Shown here: positions 16,204 through 23,535 of the stretch, one piece after another
How positions within the stretch are numbered: position 1 is the first letter of the stretch
Layout: each line of letters opens with the position of its first letter
Source of the DNA: Candidatus Wolframiiraptor sinensis
Lineage (GTDB): Archaea > Thermoproteota > Nitrososphaeria_A > Caldarchaeales > Wolframiiraptoraceae
Length of the DNA stretch: 64,000 nucleotides
Reading direction: 5' to 3'
Assembly (NCBI GenBank): GCA_023268255.1
Contig: JALNJX010000002.1
Location: 62,001 to 126,000, forward strand
The notes under the pieces: generated by a model
What the model saw: only the letters and a program-made list of their open reading frames with translations
Databases searched by the model: none
What the model was told of the DNA's origin: nothing
Translations under genes and position numbers: made by a program

Positions 16204-17018
16204 GCCCTCCGCGCTCAGTGCTTAAGAATATCATTCGAGAGGCACTTCTAAGGGGCCATGATGCTCTAATGAATTGCATCGCCAGAGGCTTAACCAGAGT
16301 GAAGGGGCGAGGGAGCTTCGGGGATCATTCACATCAATTTGATCTAATAACAGAGGAGGCGATTATAGGCCATCTGAAATCGTCTCTTGAAAATGCTTAC
16401 ATAATCTCCGAGGAAGTTGGAGAGATCCAGTGCCGCGATCCGGAGATTTATGCGCTGATCGATCCCGTTGATGGTAGCAATAATGTCGCTAATGGGCTTC
16501 CTTTTTGTGCATCCGCGATCCTGCTCGCCAAGGGGCCATACTTATCGGACGCCATCGTAGCTGGCGTGATAGACCATTTCTCCGAGAAAATTTATCTAGG
16601 AGATGAGGATGGGGTTAGCGTAAACGGTGAATCTCCACGCATCAGGAGAAGACTCGGACTCTCGGACGCGTTGGTATTCCTAGATCTAGCAAGCTTAACG
16701 AAGGATTCTGAGGATTCTTATGATCCGACGAAGCTGAGCATTAGGCTGATTAGGAGAGCTAAGAATACTAGGTTCTTCGCCGCGGCCAGCCTTGAGATAG
16801 CGTATATCTTGGAGGGAAGAGCTGATGCCTTCGCATGCTTCTCAAGGGATCTTAAGCTCATGGATTTCGCCGCGTCCGTGCACTTATTGAAGTGGGCTGG
16901 AGGCGCTTACAAGATCCTCGGCAAGGACAATCCATCATTACTGGATACCGGGAAATACGGCGTCATCGCGGCCTCGAGCAGGAAGATCCTCGAAGAAATT
17001 CTGGATCTCTGGGGTTAA
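16200..17018 (+). CDS. Inositol-monophosphatase/FBPase family phosphatase
   Basis: 272 aa. Mg-binding motifs are 'ISEEVG' (about residue 73), 'LIDPVDGSNNVANG' (about 90-103) and a final 'LMDFAASVHLLKWAGG' that replaces the usual WDxAA with a Met-Asp-Phe. Family members hydrolyse inositol phosphates, fructose-1,6-bisphosphate or related sugar phosphates. The substrate here is open. Translational coupling to the Fe-ADH suggests the two act on the same small molecule. Confidence 0.88.
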   Translation: MSPPRSVLKNIIREALLRGHDALMNCIARGLTRVKGRGSFGDHSHQFDLITEEAIIGHLKSSLENAYIISEEVGEIQCRDPEIYALIDPVDGSNNVANGLPFCASAILLAKGPYLSDAIVAGVIDHFSEKIYLGDEDGVSVNGESPRIRRRLGLSDALVFLDLASLTKDSEDSYDPTKLSIRLIRRAKNTRFFAAASLEIAYILEGRADAFACFSRDLKLMDFAASVHLLKWAGGAYKILGKDNPSLLDTGKYGVIAASSRKILEEILDLWG

Positions 17019-17053
17019 CGCTTATATCCGCGAGTTATTGAAGGTGGCATACA

Positions 17054-18061
17054 ATGAGACCGAGGGTGTATATTACTCGCAGGATTCCGGAGATAGGGGT
17101 GAAGATTCTGAGGGAGTATTGCGAGGTCGTATATAGGGATGAGGCTCCTCCGCCGACTAGAGATGAGCTTCTCAAGATGATCGAAGATGCTGATGCCATC
17201 TATTGCACGCTGAGCGAGACCATTGATAGGGAGTTGATCGATAGGGCTGAAAAGCTCAGGGTAATCGGGACGATGAGCGTCGGCGTCGATCACATAGATG
17301 TCGATTACGCGACTGAGAAGGGGATATACGTCGTTTATACTCCCGGTGTTTTGACGGAGACCGTGGCGGATCACACGTGGGCGCTCCTACTCGCGGCTGC
17401 CAGAAGAATCGTTGAAGGGGATTCCTGCATAAGGAGGGGTGATTGGAAGATCCCGTGGGCGCCCACGATGATGCTCGGATATGATGTCTATGGGAAGGTT
17501 CTCGGGATAATAGGCCTCGGGAGAATTGGGCAGGCTGTAGCAAGAAGGGCTAAGGGCTTCAACATGAAGGTCCTCTATTATGATGTCGTCAGGATGAGGG
17601 AGGTTGAGGAGGAGCTCGGCGTGGAGTATGCTCCGCTAGAGAGACTCCTGAGGGAATCGGACTACGTTTCGATCCACGTTCCATTAACGCCTGAGACGAG
17701 GAGACTCATCGGCGAGAGGGAGCTCAGGCTCATGAAGAGGACCGCGATCCTCGTTAACACCTCTCGCGGCCCGGTGATCGATCAAAGGGCGCTTTTCAGG
17801 GCTTTGAAGGAGGGTTGGATCGCCGGCGCCGGGCTTGATGTCTTCGAGAAGGAGCCGATAGATCCCGATGACCCGCTCCTGAAGCTTGAGAACGTCGTCC
17901 TCACGCCGCACATCGGAAGCGCCTCTCATGAGACTAGGAGTAAGATGGCCGAGCTCACCGCAACCGGCATAATAAAGGTCCTTAGAGGGGAGAAGCCCGA
18001 GAACCTGTTCAACCCAGAGGTCATGAAAGTCAGGCCGCTGAGTGAGGTGAAGATTCTCTGA
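17054..18061 (+). CDS. D-isomer-specific 2-hydroxyacid dehydrogenase (glyoxylate/hydroxypyruvate reductase type)
   Basis: 335 aa. The nucleotide loop is 'GIIGLGRIGQAVARRAKGF' (about 155-173). The catalytic triad is visible as Arg in 'NTSRGPVID', Glu in 'FEKEPID' and His in 'LTPHIGSAS'. It resembles archaeal glyoxylate reductase and D-glycerate dehydrogenases, which reduce 2-oxoacids with NAD(P)H. A TATA box (GCTTATATCC, 17021-17030) precedes the ATG. The reductoisomerase-like gene starts 1 nt after its stop, which ties both to one pathway. Confidence 0.92.
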   Translation: MRPRVYITRRIPEIGVKILREYCEVVYRDEAPPPTRDELLKMIEDADAIYCTLSETIDRELIDRAEKLRVIGTMSVGVDHIDVDYATEKGIYVVYTPGVLTETVADHTWALLLAAARRIVEGDSCIRRGDWKIPWAPTMMLGYDVYGKVLGIIGLGRIGQAVARRAKGFNMKVLYYDVVRMREVEEELGVEYAPLERLLRESDYVSIHVPLTPETRRLIGERELRLMKRTAILVNTSRGPVIDQRALFRALKEGWIAGAGLDVFEKEPIDPDDPLLKLENVVLTPHIGSASHETRSKMAELTATGIIKVLRGEKPENLFNPEVMKVRPLSEVKIL

Positions 18062-18062
18062 G

Positions 18063-19076
18063 GTGATCGATGTGGCCGAGTTGCTCTTTGATGGAGACCT
18101 GAGCTTGCTCAGGGATCTAACGATAGCCGTCATCGGGTATGGTAATCAGGGTAGCGTTCAGGCGAAAATCCTCAGAGAGAATGGCTTGAACGTTATAGTC
18201 GGCAATGTGAGGGATGAGTATTGGAGGAGAGCTGAGAGCGACGGCTTCAAGGTTTACGAGATAAGGGAGGCGGTTAGAAGAGCCGACGCCGCGCTGCTGC
18301 TGGTTCCGGATGAGGTTGCCCCCGAAGTCTATTACAGCGAGATCGATGAGGAGTTGAGGAGGAAGAGCTTCTTTATACTGGATTTCGCGAGCGGCTACAA
18401 CATAGCATATGGGCTGATCAAGCCGGCGCCAAGCGCCGATGTCGTGATGGTGGCTCCGAGGATGTTCGCCTGGGGAATCCTCGAGAGGCACAGGCTGGGG
18501 CTCGGATACCCTGTCCTGCTTGGCGTCGCGCAAAATGCATCCGGGAGGGCATGGGATTATGCTCTGGCCCTCGCGAAGGGCATCGGGGCGATAGGGCTTC
18601 CTGGAGGAGCCGCGCTCAAGTCATCCTTCGAAGAGGAGGCGTTCTTGGATCTTCTGAGCGAGCACACGTATATCCCGCTTCTCATAGCCTCTATCATAGC
18701 CTACTTCGAGGTCGCGACTAAAATTTACGGGGCATCACCCGAGGCCACGATTCTAGAGCTTTACGCTTCGGGAGAGCTCGCCGAGCAGGCCAGGGCCATG
18801 GCCGAGGAGGGCTTAATAGAGCAGCTGAAGCATCATTCTAGGACCAGCCAATACGGCCAGCTAACTAGGATAAGGAGATATTATGACGTGATTAGGGAAA
18901 TTGTTGAAAGCGAGGCTGATGAAATCTGGAGCGGCGAGTTCGCGAGAGAGTTTGCCGAGGAGAAATACTCTGGGATGATACTGATGAATAGGCTCAAGGA
19001 AATCTTCGGGTCAAGCGATTTAGTCAAGGTCGAGAGAAAATTGCTGAAGGCGATCAAGGAGGGGAAACTGGATTAA
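18063..19076 (+). CDS. Divergent ketol-acid reductoisomerase-like protein
   Basis: 337 aa, the length of class I KARI. The N-terminal Rossmann domain has 'VIGYGNQGSVQAKILRENG', 'VLLLVPDE'-like ('LLLVPDEVAPEVYY') and 'ADVVMVAPRM'. The C-terminal half aligns with the knotted domain ('SSFEEEAFLDLLSEH', 'SRTSQYGQL'). Key KARI residues differ: the catalytic His of HGFNI is Ser ('ASGYNIAY'), the Lys of VAPK is Arg, and the second distal Glu appears to be Ser, while the metal Asp and Glu in 'DLLSE' are kept. A role in valine/isoleucine synthesis is therefore doubtful. It starts with GTG right after the 2-hydroxyacid dehydrogenase. Its true substrate is unknown. Confidence 0.8.
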   Translation: MIDVAELLFDGDLSLLRDLTIAVIGYGNQGSVQAKILRENGLNVIVGNVRDEYWRRAESDGFKVYEIREAVRRADAALLLVPDEVAPEVYYSEIDEELRRKSFFILDFASGYNIAYGLIKPAPSADVVMVAPRMFAWGILERHRLGLGYPVLLGVAQNASGRAWDYALALAKGIGAIGLPGGAALKSSFEEEAFLDLLSEHTYIPLLIASIIAYFEVATKIYGASPEATILELYASGELAEQARAMAEEGLIEQLKHHSRTSQYGQLTRIRRYYDVIREIVESEADEIWSGEFAREFAEEKYSGMILMNRLKEIFGSSDLVKVERKLLKAIKEGKLD

Positions 19077-19092
19077 GGGGGCTGTCCGAGAC

Positions 19093-19878
19093 TCAGTATC
19101 CGACTTTAACCTCCTCCTTCATCCTACCTAACATTGCGAGCGCGCTGGCGAGACTTCTTCTCATGAGCCCGAGATCGGACATTAATGCGACGAACCTGAA
19201 GCCCTGGGAGATGAATTCTTGAGCTTGCTCCGGGCTGAACGCGTGTATCCCGGGCGTAACGCCGTGCCTCTCGCAAGCATCCCTAACATTCTTCAGAGCA
19301 TCCTGGAACCTCGCGTCGCTGAATCTCATGGGTATTCCGAGGCTGACCGATAGATCCATAGGGCCCACGTATGCCACGTCTATTCCCGGCGTCGAGAGGA
19401 TCTCATCCAAGTTCTCCAGCGCTTTCCTAGTCTCTACCTGCACTATAATTATCCGCTCATTCTTCTCGAAGTTCTCGTAATAGTCTAGGAAACTTCTCTG
19501 GCCGTATCTCACGGCCCTCCTAGGCCCGACGCCCCTAAGCCCCCTCGGAGGGTAGGATGCGTAGCTGACAGCTTTCTCAGCCTCCTCCCGGCTATTGATC
19601 CACGGGACAAGTATTCCCTCGGCCCCTATGTCCAGTGCCCGTTTTATGATCACCATATCATTCCATGGAACCCTGATTATAGGCGAGATGTCTGATCCCC
19701 TGAGGGGCATGAGCAGAATCTCGGCATCCGATATCTCGAGGGGCGCGTGCTCCATATCGAAGACGAGCCAGTCTAGCGGGAGCTCTGATAAAGCATCAAC
19801 GATATCCGGATGGTTTATCGTTATCCAAGTCCCGAGAGCTATCTCCCCGCTTCTGAGCTTCCTCTTCAGGCTGGACAT
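19093..19878 (-). CDS. HpcH/HpaI family aldolase
   Basis: About 261 aa. 'GTWITINHPDIVDAL', 'DWLVFDMEHAP', 'ILVPWINSREEAEKAV', 'YPPRGLRGVGPRRA', 'VQVETRKALENLDEI' (metal Glu) and 'DVAYVGPMDLS' (metal Asp) are the class II pyruvate-aldolase motifs. The enzyme would cleave or make 4-hydroxy-2-oxoacids to pyruvate and an aldehyde. I chose ATG 19878 because a minus-strand TATA box (about 19903-19912) puts the transcription start just before it; ATG 19905 and a start at 19935 are unlikely. It converges on the reductoisomerase-like gene, suggesting a shared 2-oxoacid pathway. Confidence 0.9.
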   Translation of the reverse strand: MSSLKRKLRSGEIALGTWITINHPDIVDALSELPLDWLVFDMEHAPLEISDAEILLMPLRGSDISPIIRVPWNDMVIIKRALDIGAEGILVPWINSREEAEKAVSYASYPPRGLRGVGPRRAVRYGQRSFLDYYENFEKNERIIIVQVETRKALENLDEILSTPGIDVAYVGPMDLSVSLGIPMRFSDARFQDALKNVRDACERHGVTPGIHAFSPEQAQEFISQGFRFVALMSDLGLMRRSLASALAMLGRMKEEVKVGY

Positions 19879-19945
19879 AGCTCGCACATGGGGCTCGCCG
19901 CTCATATATTTTGCTCTCCAGCACGCCCGGATCACCGGCTCTGGA

Positions 19946-19955
19946 ACATATTTAT
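19946..19955 (+). promoter_or_regulatory. TATA box for taw1
   Basis: CATATTTATG here predicts transcription from about 19976-19980. It excludes an earlier in-frame ATG at 19911 and leaves GTG 19983 or ATG 20004 as starts. Confidence 0.45.
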
Positions 19956-20003
19956 GAAGTTCTGAGCCTACTCGTGAATGCGGTGGCGGGATTACCGGGA
20001 TCC

Positions 20004-21002
20004 ATGCCCGCGGAGCCTGTTGAGATCGTGAAGGCTGAGCTCGCGAGGCTGAGGAGAGTAGGTTACAGGATCGTGGGAAGGCACTCAGCCGTCAAGATAT
20101 GCCACTGGACGAGGAGCGTCTTAAGGGGTGGCAAGAACTGCTATAAGACGTGGTATGGCATTCGAAGCCATAGATGCCTTCAGATGACCCCAGCGCTCCA
20201 GTATTGCAACATGATGTGCATCTTCTGCTGGAGGCATCACACGATAAACCGCGTAACGGGCATTAGGGAGGAGTGGGATAGGCCGGAGGACATACTCGAT
20301 GACTTGATTCGCGAGCAGAGGCAGCTCCTTTCCGGTTTCAAGGGTAATCCGATCGTTGATAGGAAGCTTTTCCAGGAGGCATTGGAGCCGCGGCACGTCG
20401 CGATCTCCCTCGACGGCGAGCCGACAATGTATCCTTATCTCGCCGACCTGATAAAGCTGATCAAATCCAGGAGTATGACCGCCTTCCTAGTTACGAATGG
20501 CACTAACCCCGAGAGGCTTAGAGAGCTCATGGAGCAGAGCGCCGAGCCAACAAACCTGTACATCAGCCTTTACGGACCTGATCCAGAGACTCATAGGAGG
20601 GTCTGCAGACCATTGATCGCGGATAGCTGGGAGAGGCTGATGAGGAGCCTTGAAGCCATGAATGAGTTTCAAGAATCCGTGAAGGTCGTGAGGCTCATAA
20701 TGATCAACGGCTACACCATTGAACATCCCGAAAAATATGCGGAGCTCATTAGGATTGCTGAGCCAGATTTCATCGAGTGTAAAGGCTACATGCACGTCGG
20801 CGAGTCCCAGATGAGAATGGGGAGAGAGGCGATGCCATCTCTTGACGAAATTAGGCCTTTCGCCATGAAGCTCGCCGATGCTCTGGGATACGAGTATCTC
20901 GCGGAGGATAGGCCGAGCAGGGTCTCGCTCATAGCCAATCCATCCTCGCCCCACTATGACGCGGTCAGGATGAGGGCTTCAGGCTCCGAAACCGGTCTCT
21001 GA
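20004..21002 (+). CDS. taw1: 4-demethylwyosine synthase (Taw1/TYW1)
   Basis: About 332 aa. The radical SAM cluster CxxxCxxC is 'CNMMCIFCWRHH'. The N-terminal cysteines ('KICHW', 'KNCYKTW', 'HRCLQM') are the ligands of the second 4Fe-4S cluster found in Taw1. 'SLDGEPTMYPYL' and 'LVTNGTNPE' follow. It condenses pyruvate-derived carbon with m1G37 of tRNA-Phe to make 4-demethylwyosine. The m1G37-forming Trm5 homologue is at 38.5 kb. GTG 19983 is an equally possible start. The 3' end overlaps the HIT gene by 38 nt in convergent orientation. Confidence 0.93.
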   Translation: MPAEPVEIVKAELARLRRVGYRIVGRHSAVKICHWTRSVLRGGKNCYKTWYGIRSHRCLQMTPALQYCNMMCIFCWRHHTINRVTGIREEWDRPEDILDDLIREQRQLLSGFKGNPIVDRKLFQEALEPRHVAISLDGEPTMYPYLADLIKLIKSRSMTAFLVTNGTNPERLRELMEQSAEPTNLYISLYGPDPETHRRVCRPLIADSWERLMRSLEAMNEFQESVKVVRLIMINGYTIEHPEKYAELIRIAEPDFIECKGYMHVGESQMRMGREAMPSLDEIRPFAMKLADALGYEYLAEDRPSRVSLIANPSSPHYDAVRMRASGSETGL

Positions 21003-21465
21003 GCTTTCTCCAGCTCTCCTCCAGAGACTCGGGAACCACCTTCGTGTCTGCCAGAACGGGCATGAAGTTCGTGTCTCCAAACCATCTCGGTACAACGTGG
21101 AGGTGGATGTGCTCCTCGAGCCCGGCTCCCGCGGCCCTCCCCAGATTCAGCCCAACATTGAATCCATCGGGCTTATACTCCGCCTCCAATGCTGCAATAG
21201 AGAGCTTGAGGAGCTCAATGAGCTCGAGCAACTCATCATCCCCGAGATCCGAGATTTTCCCTGCATGCTTGCATGGCGCTATCATCAGGTGGCCATTATT
21301 GTAGGGGTACTTGTTGAGGATCACAAAGCATGAGCGGCCCCTGTAGACGATGAGGCTCCTCGCATCATCCTCCTCGCGTGAGGCATCGCAGAGAAAGCAC
21401 TCTCTCTCCTTCTTAGAGAACCACTTTATGTAGGCGATTCTCCAAGGAGCGTAAAGTATCTTCAT
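20965..21465 (-). CDS. HIT family hydrolase (AP4A/ADP hydrolase-like)
   Basis: About 166 aa from ATG 21465 ('MKILYAPWRIAYI', the usual start of this branch). A Zn-type 'CFLCDA' precedes the body, and the histidine triad is 'HIHLHVVPRW'. 'LNKYPYNNGHLMIAP' is the other family motif. HIT proteins hydrolyse or phosphorolyse dinucleoside polyphosphates and nucleotidyl adducts. An upstream in-frame start at 21504 would add 13 residues. It overlaps the end of taw1 on the other strand. Confidence 0.88.
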   Translation of the reverse strand: MKILYAPWRIAYIKWFSKKERECFLCDASREEDDARSLIVYRGRSCFVILNKYPYNNGHLMIAPCKHAGKISDLGDDELLELIELLKLSIAALEAEYKPDGFNVGLNLGRAAGAGLEEHIHLHVVPRWFGDTNFMPVLADTKVVPESLEESWRKLRDRFRSLKPSS

Positions 21466-21560
21466 CGGATGAGGATCTACTAGATTCTTTAAGAGTATTT
21501 CCATCGCCTCTGCGCGGAAGGGTAATTAACCCGGCGCGGCCATCATCGCTCGGACCAGAT

Positions 21561-22004
21561 ATGGCGGAGATAAGGCAGGTGGACATATCGGGGAAGGATG
21601 TTGTTAGGAGAGAGGCGGTTGCAAGGGGGTTTATCAGGCTCAAGCCCGAGACGATTCGAAGAATCAGGTCCGGGGACTTGGAGAAGGGTGACCCGCTCCA
21701 GGTCGCGAGGCTCGCTGGGATAAATGCCGCGAAGCTCACCCCGCTTCTGCTCCCCCTATGCCACCCGCTAAAGCTGGAGCACGTTGACGTGAACCTTAAC
21801 GTGATGGATGATGGCGTTGAGGTTGTTGTTAGGGTCCTCGCGCACGAGAAGACCGGCGTCGAGATGGAGGCCTTGACCGCCGCCTCAATAGCCCTCCTCA
21901 ACATATGGGACGTCGTCAAGAGGTATGAAAAGGATGAGTCGGGGCAGTATCCATCCACCGAGATCTCGTCGATAAAGGTCGTGGAGAAGATTAAGGAGGG
22001 GTGA
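21561..22004 (+). CDS. moaC: Cyclic pyranopterin monophosphate synthase MoaC
   Basis: 147 aa. 'LLLPLCHPLKLEHV', 'EKTGVEMEALTAASIALLNIWD' and the Lys-rich region ('VKRYEKD') are MoaC hallmarks. It converts the GTP-derived cyclohydro intermediate to cyclic pyranopterin monophosphate in molybdenum/tungsten cofactor synthesis. MoaB follows immediately; MoaA is not in the window. The 3' end carries the GGAGGGG run that serves as ribosome-binding site for moaB. Confidence 0.94.
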   Translation: MAEIRQVDISGKDVVRREAVARGFIRLKPETIRRIRSGDLEKGDPLQVARLAGINAAKLTPLLLPLCHPLKLEHVDVNLNVMDDGVEVVVRVLAHEKTGVEMEALTAASIALLNIWDVVKRYEKDESGQYPSTEISSIKVVEKIKEG

Positions 22005-22010
22005 ATCCTG
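21995..22010 (+). promoter_or_regulatory. Shine-Dalgarno run and CTG start site of moaB
   Basis: GGAGGGG (21995-22001), then TGAATC (including the moaC stop, 22002-22004), then CTG (22008-22010). The spacing of 6 nt and the same-frame stop match the arrangement at the RNase Z-like gene. Confidence 0.55.
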
Positions 22011-22535
22011 GCCTCGCCTGTTCATGAGCACGAGAGCCGCGCGCCCAGAACTCTAAGATTCGCCCTAGTGACTGTCAGCAGCTCGAGATATGCCGCGATG
22101 CGCGAGGGCAAGCCTTACACGGATGAGTCGCAGGGCCTCGCGGCCGCAATGATAAGCGGGGTCGGCCACGTGGTCGCGGTCAGGGAGCTCGTGGACGACG
22201 ATATCAGCGCCGTGAGGACAGTTCTAGAGAAGCTTTTGGAGAGCGAGGGCTTGGACGCGATAATCTTCATCGGCGGAACCGGCTTCTCGAGTAAAGATGT
22301 GACGATAGAGGCTGTTAAGCCGTTCTTCGAGAAGGAGGTGGAGGGCTTTGGCGAGCTCTTCCGCTGGCTCAGCTTCCAGGAGATAGGCGCGGCTGCTATC
22401 CTTAGCAGAGCCGTGATGGGAGTAGCTCGTGGAAAGGCCATAATGTGTCTGCCCGGATCACCGGCGGCGGTGAGGCTCGCGCTAGAGAACTTCCTCCAGG
22501 CTCTACCGCACCTGATCTACATTGCGAGGTCTTGA
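22008..22535 (+). CDS. moaB: Molybdenum cofactor biosynthesis protein MoaB, apparent CTG start
   Basis: About 175 aa. 'FALVTVSSSRYA', 'YTDESQG', 'FIGGTGFSSKDVTIEAVKPF' and 'LPGSPAAVRLALENFL' are MoaB/MogA motifs (molybdopterin adenylylation). The first normal start codon is GTG 22068, which falls inside the first beta strand. Residues upstream ('VHEHESRAPRTLRFA') look like the usual archaeal MoaB N-terminus. The frame is open back to the moaC stop, with CTG 22008 as the only reasonable start (ATC 22005 being worse). It probably forms an operon with moaC and converges on rpsD. Confidence 0.85.
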   Translation: MASPVHEHESRAPRTLRFALVTVSSSRYAAMREGKPYTDESQGLAAAMISGVGHVVAVRELVDDDISAVRTVLEKLLESEGLDAIIFIGGTGFSSKDVTIEAVKPFFEKEVEGFGELFRWLSFQEIGAAAILSRAVMGVARGKAIMCLPGSPAAVRLALENFLQALPHLIYIARS

Positions 22536-22548
22536 GCGAGGGTGGATG

Positions 22549-23061
22549 CTATCGCTCCTCACCTTTCTCTTGGCTCGCTTGCGCGGCTACTGGTAGAGCG
22601 ACCCTGATAAGCCTCTCCTCGCCCCTCATCACATGGTAGCTGGGCGATCGCACCTTCCTGTCGCCAACATAGACGTGGCCGTGGACGATAAGCTGCCTCG
22701 CCTGGTAGATCGTCCTCGCGAACCCGAGCTTGTAGATCACTGTCTGAAGCCTTCTCTCAAGAATGTCTCTCACGGTCAGCTTTAGGACGTCGTCGGCCGT
22801 AGCATTCTCGTCGACGAGCCCCATCCTGTAAAGCCTTCCCATGAGGATGCGCTCTTCTTTGGCCCGCTCCTCGCCGGTTAAGCCGAATAGCCTCCTAGCA
22901 TGGGCCCTGATCTTCCTCAATATCGTCTGAGCTCTCCATAGCTCTCTCTTATTTCTTAAGCCATATTCTCCGACGAGTTGTAGCTCGGCGGCCAGCCTAT
23001 CTGCCTTCCAGGGATGACTCGGAGTCTCATACTGCTTCCTAGGTCTCTTCGGATCGCCCAT
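22549..23061 (-). CDS. rps4: Small ribosomal subunit protein uS4
   Basis: 170 aa. The N-terminus 'GDPKRPRKQYETPSHPWKADRL' is the archaeal form. The S4 RNA-binding domain is 'RRLQTVIYKLGFARTIYQAR' and 'VHGHVYVGDRKVRSPSYHV'. It binds 16S rRNA early in 30S assembly. In most archaea this gene sits in an S13-S4-S11-RpoD operon; here it is alone, between moaB and the MBF1 gene, so that operon has been split. Confidence 0.95.
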   Translation of the reverse strand: MGDPKRPRKQYETPSHPWKADRLAAELQLVGEYGLRNKRELWRAQTILRKIRAHARRLFGLTGEERAKEERILMGRLYRMGLVDENATADDVLKLTVRDILERRLQTVIYKLGFARTIYQARQLIVHGHVYVGDRKVRSPSYHVMRGEERLIRVALPVAAQASQEKGEER

Positions 23062-23146
23062 CCTGCCCGAGACCCGCCACGACCTCCCTTATTAACATAA
23101 TCCATTATTTGGGCTAGACTTATTAGCGAATCGATGACACCATAGC

Positions 23147-23500
23147 TTGAATATGGGGAGAGCTAGACGGCTCGGTGGATCTTTGCCAGGCGAGGACCTC
23201 GAGCTCGTCGAGAATTATGGTGAGCTTGTTAAGGAAGCTAGGTCTCGAATGGGCTTGACACAGGAGGAGCTGGCCAGCCAGATAGGCGAGAAGGCGACCG
23301 TGATAAAGAAGATCGAGCACGGCGAGCTCAGGCCATCAATAGAGCTCGCGAGAAAGCTCGAGAGGTTCCTGAAGATAAGGCTTCTGGTGCCGGCTGAAGA
23401 GGAGCCATCCTCGGAGCTCAGGAGGTATCTAGCTAAGCCCGGAGCCTCCGGCGGAGTGAGCCTCGGAGACCTCATCAAGAAGAGGCAGCGGGAGCTTTAG
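23147..23500 (+). CDS. MBF1-like HTH protein lacking the zinc ribbon
   Basis: 117 aa. The Cro/C1-type HTH covers about residues 25-80 ('LVKEARSRMGLTQEELASQIGEKATVIKKIEHGELRPSIELARKLERFL'-type pattern), and the tail 'SLGDLIKKRQREL' matches archaeal MBF1. Archaeal MBF1 normally begins with a four-cysteine ribbon; none is present and no cysteines occur at all. The start is TTG 23147 or ATG 23153. It is a transcription or ribosome-linked factor by family, with a divergent promoter region shared with rps4. Confidence 0.8.
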   Translation: MNMGRARRLGGSLPGEDLELVENYGELVKEARSRMGLTQEELASQIGEKATVIKKIEHGELRPSIELARKLERFLKIRLLVPAEEEPSSELRRYLAKPGASGGVSLGDLIKKRQREL

Positions 23501-23510
23501 GAGGATCAAG

Positions 23511-23519
23511 GTTTTAAGG
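23511..23519 (+). promoter_or_regulatory. TATA box for hflX
   Basis: GTTTTAAGG sits 17-25 nt upstream of the ATG at 23536, predicting a leaderless transcript. Confidence 0.45.
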
Positions 23520-23535
23520 CCGGCTTGCGGGGATA

